From Nigrospora sphaerica (taxonomy: Eukaryota > Ascomycota > Sordariomycetes > Amphisphaeriales > Apiosporaceae): 64,000 nucleotides of DNA. The notes beneath the pieces were generated by a model that was not told the DNA's origin, did no database searches, and saw only the letters and a list, made by a program, of their open reading frames with translations. Below, in pieces: positions 34,832 to 49,297 of this stretch (positions are counted from its first letter, which is position 1; every line of letters begins with the position of its first letter). Both the position numbers and the translations under genes were made by a program. The stretch covers positions 6,882,001 through 6,946,000 of the forward strand of contig JAGVVL010000002.1 in the NCBI GenBank assembly GCA_018287875.1. Direction: 5' to 3'.

Positions 34832-37800
34832 GCCTTGGCGCCGGCATGCCAAGGACAATGGTGGTGGTTGGATGGGCAAGGAGGAACGAAGGTTTGAGAT
34901 GACGGCGCTCGTCGTTCATTTAATGTGGCGGTTCATGTACAGTACTGATGACTTGGGGGTTTGGCCTTCGAGTCGGCGCGGTAGGTTCTCACCCGGTATC
35001 TGGCGGGCTTCGCATGGCGTTCCTTTCCTCCATACCAGCCGCCAAAGGTTGGGGAATTTCCTTTCCACATTTGCGGAGCCAGATGGTATCCCTGACCTGC
35101 TTTGTAATAACAGAAGTGGTGCTCAAGCTTTGTATGTTTTTCTTGGTCCAAGCCGTTTACCTTCCGGGCAAAGCTTTTCCCTTCTCAGTCGGCTCGTTAG
35201 AGATGGAAACCAAGCGGGGAAGCAGAATTCGAACGGCACAGAAGGAGATGCTTGGCAAGCACCGAGTCACCGGCCTATTTTTCATGACTACGACAGACCG
35301 GCGTTTTTGCTCATCTATACAAATTCTATGAAATGTCTCTGATAGGGATCGTGTTGGCAGCACCCGCGCCCCACGGTTGGTGTTTGAGTGGATAGGGTCA
35401 TCTCATAGGCGACCGCCCTCGGCTGTCCCCTATACGACCTCTATACACGATGCTCTTCGACTAACCAGAAAATAAGAGCAAACAATCCCGCCGAGAAAGC
35501 GAAGCATGTGAGGTGTAGACGGGGCCTACGTGTGTTGCTAATAAACCACGAGGATTTCCTTGCATCCCCGTACAGGGGAGTGTTCAATGCACCTGGAGCG
35601 CGCGACTGGGCCGGTATCTGATGATGGGAGGCACCGCTGGTCTCTTGGGCAAGTTCAAGCACATTTTCGGCAGGGGCCATTCATTTCTAGACCCGTTCTT
35701 GCTGTTCAACTCGGTTATACCAGTTGGCCAGCTACACGGACGGTTGCCGTGTAGATGCCGAATACAGACACTTTTGAATAGCGGCTTCGGGGGGTTCCTG
35801 GTGCCACTCCGTCATTTCGCTCGCTGCTCTAAATGGCTGCCGCACATGGAATATACCCATCCGTAGGAAGTCGCAAACAATGGCGGGCTGGGCCGACAAA
35901 ACCCAGGGCCGGCGAACGCGCTTTACCATCGACGACACGGAAGCAGACGCACCATGATGCGAGAGGGCTCGATAGGAGAAAACGGCGAGGCTGTGACGCG
36001 AAAAGCAGGGAGGCTTCGAATGCATGCGCCGAAGGCACACGACAGGGGGCGAGGCCGGACCGCGACTCCCGAATCGAGATGCGGCGGAAACCACATGCTC
36101 TCACTTCCGGCATCGAGATTTCGCGTGGGGATATATATCCAAGGCGGCACTTTTTGCCTTGAATCGTCGCACTGATGAGAGACTGACGACTGCAGTGTGA
36201 ACACCCGAGACTTCTCTCTCCTTTCCGGGGGCCTGGCCAAGGGGATAGGACGGTCTGAGATTCGACGGGGCTTTTTATTTTTTACTCTTTTTTTCATTTG
36301 GGCGGCTGCGGGGGTGGGGGACAATTTGGCTCCTGGCTCGGCCACAGCAAGGCGGGAGCTCTCCACGTCCTGCATCTATCTTGGGGTATCTCCGGGCCGC
36401 AAAGGCTGGGCGCGTTCGTTACGGGAGCAGGAGGGATGGCCGGGGCGCTCGTCGGATGTGTTCCACTGAGCATGGCATCGAACGACCTATGCCCATCGTA
36501 CGATGGCGAGCCGGGCATGGGCGAAACGCTCGTGAGGTTGGGCATGTAAGCAGTTTTCCATGGCGAGGCCTACAGTCATCACTGTCGCAACTCTTACCCC
36601 GAAAATGCCACGGGCAGGCCATGGGGTCTTTTCCCTTTTTCGGCCGTATCGAAACCCATACCCACGTTCGTGACTATGGCTGAGACACGCATCTCTCCTA
36701 ATCGGCCCATATCGATACAGGCGCAGGGTCGGCTTCACTCGTCCCCATGAGGGGCGGGCATGGTCGCCGCCGGCTGAATCCCATGCGTCTACCGCTGAAG
36801 ATGAACAGCCGGCCCTGAAACTCTCTCGGCCGCCGTGGACATGTCCAACGGCATGCTAAAAGGAAGGGGTGGTTGTTGCATCCCAGTCTGCCGTCTCACT
36901 GGGCGGTGTCTTGCCGCCTGGAAGTTCCTGCCCCAAGACACATCCGAGGCCCAAAATGACGCCGAGGGACGCGATGCCGATGCCGTGACGTACACTGAAG
37001 GATCGGCGCGCCGAGGCGTCTCCGAGGAAGCTTTGGCCAGACATCTTCACGAGGGTACCCCCCGGGCGCTTAGACGGGCTTCTCTGGTGACGACAGCGGT
37101 GCGTATGGCCATCAAGCACCGGTGTAGGTCGTCGGTACGGTAGTGGTAGTAGCCGGTGTCTCGATTCATTCACGGCCAGACTGGGTTACGTGGAGGGGAG
37201 GGGGGGCAACTTACATAGCCGGACCTCCATGCTCGGTCCTATACTACCCTCCTCCATGCCTGCCCGGGTTCCGTTCACACACAACGGGGTAGAGGGTGAA
37301 CCAACCCCCCCTCCCCCCTCTCCCCTCCAAAGTACTTCCTTTGTATACCTGTCGGCCGACCCCTCGTCGTCGACCTCTTCAGCCGCTGGGGGCTCGTCGG
37401 CCGCTCCCGAAAGGGAGGGAGGGAGCTGGGCGACCTTTGCACGAAAAGGGTGCTTATGCAGCGCAGCGGCTATGCATGCAAGTATGTAGGGACTCGGCCC
37501 CCCTCGGCGAGCATACACAGAGGAAGAGATCGGCGCGGCGGCAACATACCCCGTCAGTCCATCAGCTTCTGGACCATGCGCCTTTTCCCACCCCTCCCGC
37601 CCCCCTTTGGGGTACGGGATATGGGATGGGACGTTGTTAGCTACCTCCTACAGACACAAGGTACCTGTTGACCCATCTGCCATCGCGCATGCATGCATGG
37701 CCGGTCCCCCGTCCCCCTCGACCGTGGCAATCTGGGGGAAGGGGGGGGTGCAAAGGGAGGAAAAGGCTTACGGACCGGCCAGCCGAGGTAAGCTGCCTCG

Positions 37801-40016
37801 GGAAGCGCAGGTGTCACCAGGATGCGCGTGCCAGCAAAGAGGCCAGGCAGACCCAGGCCAGGCCGAGCAAGCCAAGAAACAGCCGCATCCTTGCTGGCTC
37901 ATAGAGAGCGCAACGAGGGACCGGGGGCGGGGAGAGGGGAAGGAGGGGAGGCTTTCGCGATAGCCCGTCCCCGGGGGAAGGGGGGAACGGCGATGGACGC
38001 AATCTGGTAACGCCCGCCCATTGGCGCGGCTTTGAACGCTCGGCAGGCCGAGCTACGCCGTCACCGTAAGAAGACATCGAGACAGCTGGGAGAGGCACAC
38101 GCAAGGGTTCAGGATTCACATATACAATATACAGTAGGAATGCACGCACCGTGTCGTGTTGCGATCCGCATCGTCTGCTCTGGGCGGCGCGGATCCCGCC
38201 ATCCGCTTAGGGATAAGAAGGATGGCGGAGGTAAGGTAGGTTTCCTTCCAAGCCGCCTCCTGATCCCATTGCTACATGGGGCTCGGAGGGAGATAGGAGG
38301 TGGGTAGGTACCTACGTACGATAGATAAAGTAAGTAGATAGTAGTTTCTGTACCTGGTCTAGCCCCTGTCCTTGTTTTTTTTGGTCTCCTTCTACCAACT
38401 AGACCCTGGCTTTTTCACCCGCACGCTCAAGTTATGGCAATTGACGATGCGGCCACATGCGCCGTTGGTTGGTACCCAACTACCCACCGCCTTCCGCCGA
38501 GCCAGTTCCAACGTCGGAGACGGGCCCTTCAGGCCTATTTGCCTAATGATGTGGTAGGACTGGCAGCTGGCCGGGGCCAAGGGCACGTCGCTGTCGGGAT
38601 TTTCCCCCAAGTCAGGACCTCAGCTTGCTCGTGTCTTTCGCTCTCTGTCCAACCGTTTTCACATGCTTTCCCGTCCCATGTGCGGTGGTGTACCGTCAGG
38701 CACACCGCATTGGCACAGCTTGCTCCCGTTCTACTAATCTGGGTCTACCCGTGTGCTCGGTTCAGCCGTTGCTGCAGCTTGCCCCGGCCTGCCCAGCCTC
38801 CTCCCCCATGGCGCACACCCGGACGGCACGTACGAACCGTATCGCGTGCGGTGGATGCCATGCAACGGGCCCGCGGGCGATACTCGACCGCCCATTCGCG
38901 GAAAGGCGAGTCGCGCTTGGGAAGGGAGGAGGGGGAGCGGAGTTGTGGAGTGCGCAGATATGACCTATATAGTACAGCCTGCCGGATGAAGCGTCAAACC
39001 CGGCCTGGCATCTTGAACAGGCTGCTGAGATACGTGCTGGATCCCGGGGCGCCTCTCCCACCAGTGTTGGCTTCGGTAGGGACTCGGGTATTATCTATCG
39101 CCCTCCCTGCTGGGGAAGATGCAGCAGCTCGCTTACCTCGGGCCAGCATCCGGATTCTACCGAGTACTTCACACATCCTTGGATGAGGTACCTGCTTACT
39201 CACCCCCGGTATCGCCAGCCAGCAACCAAAAAACGCGGTCGTTGACAATGTGGGCGCGGGGCCGTCGGGCTCTCGCCGTTCGTCTCGTGGCATACGGGGA
39301 GGCCTGACTCAATTAGTCTATCGTCGGCCGGACAAGGGCGGGGAAATGCCCAGCCGAATGCAAACTGGCAATTCCGGACGCGAGGCGAAAGCAAGGCCAT
39401 CCATACCTAGCCAGCGTTTGGGCCCCCCCCCCCCGCAGCACACACATCGAACCTACTTTCCGCATGTACAGTCCAATCCCCCCCGTGCATGCATCACCGT
39501 GGATAAGCAACGCGCCCAGACAGGCCCCGTAGGCACACAGGACTCGGTAGCAGGTGCCGCAGCGTCCATTTCGGGGTTGTGGCTCGCCCTGGGTCCGGGC
39601 GAGTCCCTGCCACGCTGCTACAGCCCCGAGCGGATGAGAATAAAGCCGGAATTGGCCGAGATGTGGAGTGTGGTTCGACCATCGCGAGATTCGACCTGCC
39701 GACATTGCACCGACTAATCGGTTCCCTATTTTGTTGGGTTCCTCCGATGCCGCGATGGATGCCCTCCCTGGCATTTCCTGCCCAGACCGGTATACCGGCC
39801 GCCCTGGTGGTGATGAGCTGGCACTGTTGCCCCCCCCCCTCGGACGCCCTGCCGTGCCAGCGCCGTTGCATGGTCGCCGCCTTTACGCCGCAGCCGCGGC
39901 AGTATGCAGTATGAGATAGATGCCCTGGACATCCAAGTCTTGGGTCCCAGTCCAAATCCGGAGGGGAGGCTGGCGGGGCGTGCCCGGTTTATTAGCTAAG
40001 CAGCGTCAACCAACTT
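34832..40016. other. Gene desert, about 5.2 kb
   Basis: Between the BTB-bromodomain stop and the 3' end of the Rad55-like gene I recognise no gene. The longest open frames (for example 38434..39186 plus) overlap others antisense and have no motif. A TAGGTACCTACGTACG palindromic segment lies at 38305-38320 and a C run at 39421-39434. Confidence 0.45.
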
Positions 40017-41599
40017 TCACTCGTCTGTAAGCCCGCCCTCGTCGTAGTCGGTCCCGGCGCCGTCGGAAACGTCATCGACACGGTTTCCCTCGTCGTCATG
40101 CTGGCCAACCAGGAGATCCTCGCTACCCTGCCACTGAGGCGGAATGGGCACATGGTCGGCGTCCTCGGCGTCCCAGCCGTAGTCCTCATCGTCCTCGCTG
40201 TCTGCCACGTCGAAATCCGTATCCCCGAGCTTCCGCTTCGTCTGATTGTCTCCGGGCGAGCCCGGTAGGGGCGCACCGGCGTCGAAGTGGACGCCAACCA
40301 GTCCATCCTGTCGTCGCATGTCAGCTTGCATTGGCATCCCGGTGCCATGATTGGCCGGCAGCGTGGCTCGCACCTCCTGGATTCGGAAGGGGAAGACGTC
40401 CCCTAGGCCGTCTTGGTGATTTTTGCCGTTCAGCTTCTGGATGCCCGCGAAGTGGAAGCCCACCGCGACTCCGTCTCGGAACACCCAATCTCGGAAGAGG
40501 ACTAGGCGTGTCGTAATGCCCTGGTCCCACGCGCGGGCATTCAGGGCCGGTGTCAGCGTTGCGCCTCGCTCGGCCTGCATACGGGTCGCCGACTGGGTCA
40601 GGATGACGATGGCCACGTCCCGGGTAGCAGCCAGTCTCTGGAGGTTGGTCATAATGAGCTGCAGCATCTGCAGCCGCTGAGTCGCCGGGCGCGGCCCTGG
40701 CAATTCGTTAGCCAAGTCGCCCTGGGGACACCGCCGCGACCAACATTTACCTCCCAGGGGCCCGTTACGAGGTTCCTGGCTCCGTGGGAAGGCTTGGTTC
40801 ACGAGTGCTGACAAGGAATCTACCACGATGAGCGACGTCTCTGGCGGGACGCAGGATGGCGTCGGTCTACACAGAAGTGCGATGAAGTGCGCAATACTGG
40901 GGCATGTGAAATGCAGCATCCCATCTCGCCTCTCAGCTTCTGGGCCGCTGCCCACCGACGCGGACGAGGCTGAGCCGGCGTGCGTCATTTGGTGCAGCCT
41001 TGTCCCACATAGAGGATGGAATGCGTCTGGTCAGGCCTCAGCAAGCGCCGAGAAGAAGGACGGACACGCCGAGGCATCGGCCGGGCCCGGGGATGGGGCG
41101 GCCTTGCGGCACGTAGGGAACTGACCTACCCACACGACCTTCCTGTCGTGCTTGAGGGCGCCCGCAGCAAGCTGTAAACTGTTGTTGCTCGTCAGAAGAA
41201 GCGACGGGGACCCCGGCGCCCGCTTGGCCGCCTTGTACGCGCTTGCTTGCCTACCCGAAAGACGTCTTGCCCGAGGCCGGCGGCCCCCAGACTTCAATCA
41301 CCTGGCCCTTGGAGAAGCCGCCCGGCAGAGTCGAGCGGGCACCGGCATGGCGGGTAAACCCGGACAGGGCACGATCGAGGGCGTCGAGACCGGTGGGCAC
41401 ACGCCGAGAACCATCGGTCATCAATTGCTCCAGCGCATCGGCGGCCGAGACGGTCGGGAGCCGGTCTGGAGGGGCGAGGTTTAGCAACCGCCGACAGGCA
41501 GCGCCATGCCGCGGCCGACGGAGGACTTCTCGACTTACGGGGAAGAGGCAGATCGAAACTCGAAATGTCGTGGCCGTGTATGCTGTGGTAGTTGTCCAT
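40017..41599 (-). CDS. RecA/Rad51-family recombination paralogue, Rad55-like, 5 exons
   Basis: Exons on the minus strand are 41599..41539, 41465..41255, 41178..41126, 41026..40751 and 40696..40017 (introns 73, 76, 99 and 54 nt), giving 426 residues. It is a RecA-fold ATPase: Walker A GPPASGKT at 81-88, preceded by the canonical TGLDALDRAL and GGFSKGQVIEVWG, and Walker B LIVVDS at 174-179. A recombinase core with AATRDVAIVILTQSATRMQ and TRLVLFRDWVFRDG follows. The C-terminal ~90 residues are strongly acidic (DSEDDEDYGWDAEDAD and more), unlike Rad51 itself. Rad55-type paralogues stabilise Rad51 filaments in homologous recombination. I prefer Rad55 over Rad57 or XRCC2-like on Walker A context, with moderate certainty. 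The 54-nt last intron (CTAAC branch, CCAG acceptor) is stop-free and in frame. The ATG at 41599 has a good GCCATGG context. The gene is divergent to cre1 across a 9.6-kb gap. Confidence 0.85.
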
Positions 41600-44500
41600 G
41601 GCCCCCCAAACGGTTGAAACTTTGGGCGTTCCAGCACAAACCGATGTGCCGGGCACGTCCAAAACGGAACGGCGGCGATTCAGGGCGCGCGTGCGAGGGT
41701 GGGCTGGACGATTGCCCGCAAAAACGGCCGGACTACTCGGTGCTTTGGTGGGGGATCGCCTCTTCCAAGGCGGCAGACAGCATGAAATGGGTTGCGGTGG
41801 CGCCTGGACCTTGAGCGTAGACGGGCCGAAAGTGGGGGCTCAGCGGAATCCTGGGCGGAACCTCCGGAATTTTGCTCTTCTCCCCCCCTCCCCCTTCTCC
41901 TCCGTTAAAACTGCGTAACGGGACAGGTTGCGCGCCGCGCGCACGTCCGTGACCTCACCGGGGCTCCTCTCTCCCCTCCTTTCGCATCCCCTACGCCCGG
42001 GGTTACGACGAAGCCAAAGGCGCGCAAGCCACGGTGCCACACCCCCCCCACACCCCCTGGAAACCACGGATTGTCTGGAAGGAACCTGGGGTCTGAGTAG
42101 GGGCGGCCCCGACGATCAAATTTTGCGTCGTTTGTCGTGGTTGCGGGAGGACCGGTTGCCGAGCTGCCAGGACCAGCCCGCGAGACGGGGTGGCAACCAT
42201 CACCACGGGGCGTGCACTTTGGGTCTTGAGATTACCTCATGCCTATGTCCACCTTGGTCTACTTGCCCGAGTGCCTGCCTGCCAACGAGGTGTGCGCGTA
42301 TGTGGCATGGTCGTGGCGCCGAGGCATCGTGTTGCGTAAGAAGGAGTTGAAATGGAGCAATCGCGGCATGTACCTCCTCGGGTCCTGCAGCGCTGTGCGC
42401 TGGAAGTCTTGGGAGCGCGCGCGCATGCGATTCAGGCCCCAGCGCCAGGGGAATGGCCCATCCACCTGCTTTACCTTCCTCTCCGTCCAAATCTGCAGGC
42501 TGTGTGCCATTGCTCCGTCATTGGGCTCTCTCACGCCCATGGATGTTTGATTATTATTAGTATGGGGGCGGCAGCGTCTCCCGCTCCTCAGTCTGTGGGG
42601 TGATACGGAGGGCGTCCAATTGGCTCGCCGCGGCCGTCTTCAGCCTCATGGTGCTCGAAGGCGGTAGAGGAATGGCTGTCCCGTGTGGGAGGCTCGAAGG
42701 ATGGGGAGGCCATGCTGGCAAGCTGGCGGCAGCGAACTAGAGGATCTGCCGCCTCGGACTTCCGCTTGAGGCAAGATTGGCAAGCTGGCAAGGGCCCCTC
42801 GCGCACCCTTCAGACTCGGGAAGCGCCTCCTAGTTTCCGCCTCTCTAGCCACACCACCGCCCCCTCGATACGACTGGTTCGACGCCGAGGGCACCGTTCC
42901 ATGCCCAATGCTCGCTCTCGCGCCGTATCGTCGCAGGCGGCGGCAGGGCCGCAGGCAGTCGGGCTGGTTATTGCGGATGTGGCATGTGTTGGGTCCCCCC
43001 CTCGCCCCCTCTCCGTTCATGAATCGGACAAGCCTCGGCGTGTCCCAGGGGAAACAGGGCTGGCTGAAGGGAACCATCAGGCCAATGAGTGCTTGGCCGG
43101 TTCGGCTGTTCGTGACCCACTTGCTTGGGTGGTCGACGGAGCACATGAAAATTTCATTCGGGCCTGGCGGACTGGACCGTCTGTCTAGCCTGGGAGAAAG
43201 ACCGAGAACGAGGTTCCAATCTCGAGCGAGGAGACATTGCTAGTCTCGGCGCCGGGGGGCGTGTCGGGGAGGGACCTCCCCCTACAGCCCTTCTCCAGAG
43301 TCCAGCCAACGCCACTGGTCATGATGCCCCCGCATTGTGCCTGTTCGATCGGGACTTCTAGATTGCCCTTCCTGGCGACATCCGTTGTCAACCCCACAGC
43401 GGGCAGTGAGGGATCCTGGCAAGCCCTGGGCGATAGGGGTCTAATTGCGCCGACAAACATCCGCCCGTGTACCACCGCCCGCCTATGCGCAAGACAAGCC
43501 ACCGACCATCTTGCCGAAGGATCCACCAACAACACGCCGAGAGAGCGAATCCTGCATGGGCCGCCGACTTGTTCGTGGGACGAAGCCGACTTCCCAGGCC
43601 GGCGTCTTCTTGGGCCAGGAGACGAGGGAGGGTTAGGGGAAGGGGAAATGGGAAGAGATCGATTGACCCAAGCCTGGGATGGCGCCTCAGCAACTCTGTT
43701 TTTTGAGGGGAGAGGGTGGGGGTCGATGGATCAACCGTCTCCATTCATCCACGACTGGATCGAACATACGATACGGCGGTGGATGGGGCACGGGACGGCT
43801 TGGATGAAACGGTATGGGAAAAAACTACCGAGAGGTACTGCTGCGCGTTGCTCTGCTCGCTCGCTGCCTGGCGAGCGGCTCAGTAGCCCGAAAGCCGACG
43901 AGGAAACGTCTGTGGCCAAGCTGACGTTACCGTTGGTCCGTCACCTTCCTCTCGGCTCCATGTCCCTGGCCGGGAGTGTTGTCACCAGCCGCCAGGCAAC
44001 GTGGAGTGTGAGCAGGCCTCTCTGTTTGGCCTTGCTTCCCACCCCGGCTCGCGGAGAGCGTTCGTCGTTCTGAGGTACGCGAGATAGACGGTATCGTCGG
44101 CACCCATGACCACTGGCAACCCGGACGGGCAAGGGAGAGCTCGCTGAGGTTGCTGTTGCGACTGCAAGGAACAGTCCAGCAGGGCACACCGATGCACACG
44201 CCAGGCGAACCTGTCGGGGAAATGTTTCAATACCCGTGGGTTCTGACTCGGCTCAGCAGCGCCGACCACCAGGAGGGCATGACCCCCCCTCAACACCCAC
44301 GATCCCCCTTCCAAGCCCAAGCCCACGCGGCCTTGGTAACTCTCGGCCCAATGGGAGTCAGGACGGCTTTCCTGCAGGCCGCTACCTATTATGCGCGCTT
44401 ATGCTGAAAAGCAAGCGCCTAAAGTGTGAGATTCCCGTCTAGCCATGTCCTGCGTACCTATTGTACCTACGCATACGGCACGACTAAGTTACTCGGCTGC

Positions 44501-45090
44501 TCGTGCGCCCGGAGCGGTACCTCTCGTCCCATCTCAACCCCCGCCCCTCCCCCCATCATCCCGCCAAATCCTCAGGGCTGTCCAGGGAGGCGGAGGGGGG
44601 CAATTTGCGCAGGCTGCTCACCAAGATGATTAAAGCGAGTCGTGGGGATGTCTGGGCTGTGTGGGATGAATGGATTGCAAGCTTCACCGTCGCCTCCCCC
44701 CCACCCGAGCTCGCGACTCCGAATCGCAACCCTCGTACCCTACCGAAGCTTGTTGGTCGTATGGACAGAGGCCGTCTGCCCGTTCACAAGCGCGAACCCC
44801 ACGATACTAGGGGCCACCTCGGGAGAATACGGCAAATCCGTGGCCGGAAAACCGGGGGGACCATCATGCCGGCCCACCTGGTATACACAAGTTGAAATTG
44901 GCAGGTTACAGGCTGACAGGCACGCCTGAGGCCCTCAAGTGCCTCTCGGCATTCCGTCCCCCCGGCGTTGGCTGCATGGCATAGTGCTTGCTATGTAGGT
45001 ACTGCACTGCGGGCCGCGGATTAACTCGAAACAAGTCGCTAGCCAACACGTTCTGAGCCGGGAGGGCGCCTCTGGCCCTGACCACCCAGC

Positions 45091-45116
45091 CAGGCCAGGC
45101 CAAGCCAAGCCAAGCC
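45091..45116. repeat. CAGGC/CAAGC pentanucleotide repeat
   Basis: About five tandem five-base units (CAGGC, CAGGC, CAAGC, CAAGC, CAAGC) lie in the desert upstream of the Rad55-like gene. Confidence 0.7.
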
Positions 45117-48100
45117 GTACCGGAGAGCCTACCAAAGGATGCCATGCCCCACGAGAAAGAAAGCGTTTCGCCTCGTCGTGGGAGACCAGTCACCCCCGGG
45201 GGCTCAGACAGGCCCGGGTGATAGGTGCGCTTGCCCCCCCCCCGGCGGGCTTACGGACCAAAGGTGACCAGTTCGGTAATCTCGCGGCTCTCGCGGGCGC
45301 AGGCGGCCCCCTTGGGCCTATGAAGCGCTGGCGCTGAGATTGGGCGGTATGACCAACGACCTGCCTATGCTGCACTGTGTATAGTATACGCCTCCGCATA
45401 CTTTCCCCAGGTTGCTGGAATGGCTAGACGCACCAAGGGTCCAGAAAAACCTTGGCTAACTGATAAAATTGCGGAATATTGTCGCCCACTGCGGATGATG
45501 TTTCCCCTCGACCCTCTTAATGCTTGTCGGGCCCCAGATCATCTCGCAGACTCGGCCCAGCAGACACGGGAGTGGTCGCCTCGTTTTCAATCCCATACGG
45601 TACAGACTATGCTCAGGTCCGCGGTGCAATGCATCCGCGTGCCAGCCATTCCGATACGTCGGAGGAGGGTGTGATTCTGGGGCCCTGGGGGAAGGGGGGA
45701 AACCGACGCTTCACTATTTGGGGCCCCCCGGGCCCGCAAGACCACACAATGTCGTTCGACAAGCTCTCACTAGATGCAGTCATGTCGATCCCGTCTTTGC
45801 ACTGCTTCTGCCCTATTCAATAGTGCCCCCTAGGCCCAGGTTTCCCACAAGACTGACGACGAGGTTGCGATGCGTGTGGCCCAGCCCATGGGCTCTTTGA
45901 TGATCGTCTACCGTAGCTGCCAGGCGAACAACACCTTCGGTGGATCGTGACGGTCTTGGCAGACGGGACAGCCGGCATCATAATGGCTTGGGGAGGTGTC
46001 TTGGGCCCCTTGGGCCTGCGGGTTTAGTACAGTAGCTCGGCAGGGCGATAGTGGATAAGGGGGGTAAAAGCAAGCAGAGGAAACACGCACTGCGACCCAG
46101 TGTGATACGTAGGACAAGAAATATTATGACTGTGGGGTGTGGAGGATGTGGAGAAAAGATTGTGTGGCTGCGGATCACGCAATTGAGCAAGAATATAGTG
46201 AAAACCACCCTACCCTCCTCGTGATCGACCTGTAACCTCAGCTATCACAAGTGCCGAATGCGGACTAAGCGAAGCCAAGAAGACACACCATTCCCACCAA
46301 GACGAGAAAAGATTGCCGCTGTACGGAGTAATACTGCTCAGGTAGCCACGGGGCAGGCAGTCTTATCGAGAAGGAAATCACACCGTCAAAACACGCACTA
46401 GCCCCTCGATCTACCGGTGCGAGAATTAGCCTTGCTTTAGGCTCGTCGCTAACCCTCCGCATTGAGCCCAGCGGCCATGCGCCTGGACACCCTCGAGACG
46501 AACGGGGGAGAATGATCTTCCCTCTTTCCGGACTTCGCGGGCACTCTTGAGGGGGGGGGGACCGTGCTGTAGCACCCCCCGAATATTTTCGCCTCCGGTT
46601 ACGCCAGAGATGAAGATCTCGCCAGGCTTCCTGACTCGGTTATAGGTCGGCTTTTCCACGACGTCCGAGGGGGGCGGGACCAGCCGCCATGACATCGTAG
46701 ATGGCGAATCTGCCCCGGCCAGAAACAGGCTCGGCAGGTAGGTGAGCATGACCTGCGATGGCAACTTCGGCGCACCATGTAAGGCCCCTTGTGTCCGTCG
46801 ATCCCGACCGGCCCAGCCAGCAGCCCACCAGCACAGTCAGTCACCTGGGGGTTGTCACGACGGGCGTACAGCCTGCTGAGAGGAGCGAAAGTGAGTGGTG
46901 GCAGAAGAGGATCTGCGGGCAGGCATGAACGGGGGCGGTTGGCCTCCCCCACGTTTCCCTAGATAGTGGGAGGGCTTGGCGCGGGTTCTTCGCTGCGATA
47001 GTCTCGCACAACTAATGACAACCATACACCACCCCCCTGGACCGACGACACATCACAGGCCGACGACGGGTTGCGTCGTTCGATTCAATCATGCGTCCCC
47101 AAATGGTGCCATTGCCCACGAAGGCTGTTTTGGCTTGGCACCACTGATAGTAAAGAGGTATGTACTACACCCGCCCACCCACACCACACACCGCATACCC
47201 ACGCTGGCTGGCGGGCTGGTGGTAGTATCGAGAGCGATTAGGCAAGAGAATGAGTCGGCATCTTTCATCCATACTGCCGTGGTGTCGCCCGGGCGGGGCT
47301 TATCTGCTATAAAACCCAAGTGTATAGTGCCCGATGCATGCATAGCCCAGTAAGGCCAGGAATGGCTTCTTGTGCGTCGCACGGGAGCCCAGTCGGTAGT
47401 CGATCTGGCTTGTCTTTTTTTAATGGCCCTCAACCCAACCCCAGCCCCTGCGGATGTGCCGACAGAGATGCGCTTATCGTTAGGTGGTGGTTCTCTCCCC
47501 CAGTCCGTTCCCATCCAGTATGTCGATCCGAGCCCTTTTCCTTCACCTTGGGGGGCCCATCCCCCCCTCCTGCGCTACCCCCAGACGAGGCGCGCGCAAA
47601 GCCCATCAGATAAGGGGAAGCTGATAGGGGCTATCTAGACCACACCCTCCCTGAATAACGAGAGCACACCTGACTAGCAGTACGGGGTAAGTCCAGAGGG
47701 CCGGAGACAAAATCTGCGGGGGATGACATGGTCGTCATGGATGGGCCCCCCTCCTCGATCTGCCTACCCCGGGGTTCGCGACGCAACGGGGGACAACGAT
47801 CGGGTTCGCATCGGGCGGCGGACTGGGCGAGGTAGCGAGACGGGGAAACGAAAAGACGATGTGCAAGCCAGGGCGAGGCGGCGGCTGGTACATTAGTCGC
47901 CAGGCCAGGCTCTCTCTCTTCTGACACGCCGACCGTGGTCTCACGGGCACAACTAAGTCGCTAGCGCTCACCAACGTGCCTGGCATGACGAGAAAGGTGC
48001 GGTTTGGCAGGCGCGCGCCTTTGTCATGGAGGAGAAACGTGACGAAGCCTCAGCCCGTCAGCAAACCAGCAACAAGTTCTCTTTTTCTCCTTCGTAGCGG

Positions 48101-49239
48101 GCCCCACACTCCACTTCTGCGACCCCATATCCTGCTTCAACCGGGCAGTCCCAGTCCGGCTGGGGGCAGTTTGGGATGGCCTTATCTACGATGTACCACT
48201 AGAACCACGCCTTTCTGCCCGGCCGAGCCTCGGCCCCACGCGTACGGTATCGCGAATTGTCGGAACAGGTGTCGCGTAAGCCCAGCTCGGCGAGAAGAAC
48301 GCGAGGGAAACAGGGATATGGGCAAATACAAGTACATACTGTCGCCAGCCACGAACGAAGCCGGACGTGACCTGCGGGCGAGAAGAAAGAAAAGAAGAAA
48401 AAAAACCCACCCTCGACTGACCAGGGCGGGCGAGTTCAGTCGTGGGAACCCGCCGTTCGATGCGTTCATGTACTACGGGAGAAGGGCCGAAGAGCATTCG
48501 GACCTTCGGGGCTATTTTTTTTTTCCTCTCGTCGGCCTGCTAATGACTCTTCGCAGCGGTATTCCGTTCCTGCCCGCCCGTCGACTTGGCCCGCCGTCGC
48601 CATGTTTTCTTAAATTGGCAACTCAACCAGTACCAACGCCAGGGACGAGAGGGGAGGGGGGGATAGATAACCGCGATGAAATAGCACATGCTTCCGGATT
48701 TCGGGGCCTTGTCCGGCGACCAACACCAAGCACCCAGCACCCCAGCGTCAGGGGCCAGGGATGTAACAACAATGCGAGCCGGGCGCCCAAGGTCCGGACG
48801 GATAAAGCTTCACGCGCAAGCCCAACCGTCGATGCGACCAAAATCACCAAAGCTGCACGTATGTGCTCGTCGGGTACTTATTATTAGGTCGTCAAACGGG
48901 AAGGACGCCCTTTCGGCTGCTGCTGTTGTTGTTGATTTGTAGTGGCCCGTCCGACTTACATGGATGGGCTCCGCCACGGTGCCGCTGCGGCTGCCAGCGC
49001 GTGCGGGTTTCTCAACAACAGGCCACGATTCGCCGAGGAGAGGGCCGATGGGGAAGAGAGCGCGAGGGAGGGATACGTAGCTGTACTATGCCTGTGCATC
49101 GCCAGATGGCGGGAATCGGATGACAGAGGAAATCCCCCCCCCAGCGTAGCCTCGATGCTTCTGCCCGCACCACCCAGCCGTAGCCCTCTTCTCATGTGCG
49201 GCCCGCCAGACACACAGTAGCAGGCAGGACCGGCTATTT

Positions 49240-49297
49240 GTGCGTGTGTGGACGTGTGTGTATGGGTGTGCGCTTGAGTGTGTGCGTGTGTGTGCGC
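49240..49297. repeat. TG-rich microsatellite
   Basis: Interrupted (TG)n with GTGCG and GTGTA variants over about 58 bp. It is alternating purine-pyrimidine sequence that could adopt Z-DNA, and lies in the cre1 upstream desert. Confidence 0.75.

Noticed and set aside
40722..40750. 29-nt intron (GTAAAT to CCCCAG) in the Rad55-like gene
   Set aside because: Too short for a fungal intron and frame-breaking. The 54-nt version with a CTAAC branch and CCAG acceptor keeps frame and fits the family.
43237..44073. 278-codon plus-strand frame, with similar frames at 47976..48887 and 61318..62178
   Set aside because: No motif, low-complexity Arg/Pro/Gly/Ser composition, overlapping antisense frames and no supporting splice structure. 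Not listed as genes.
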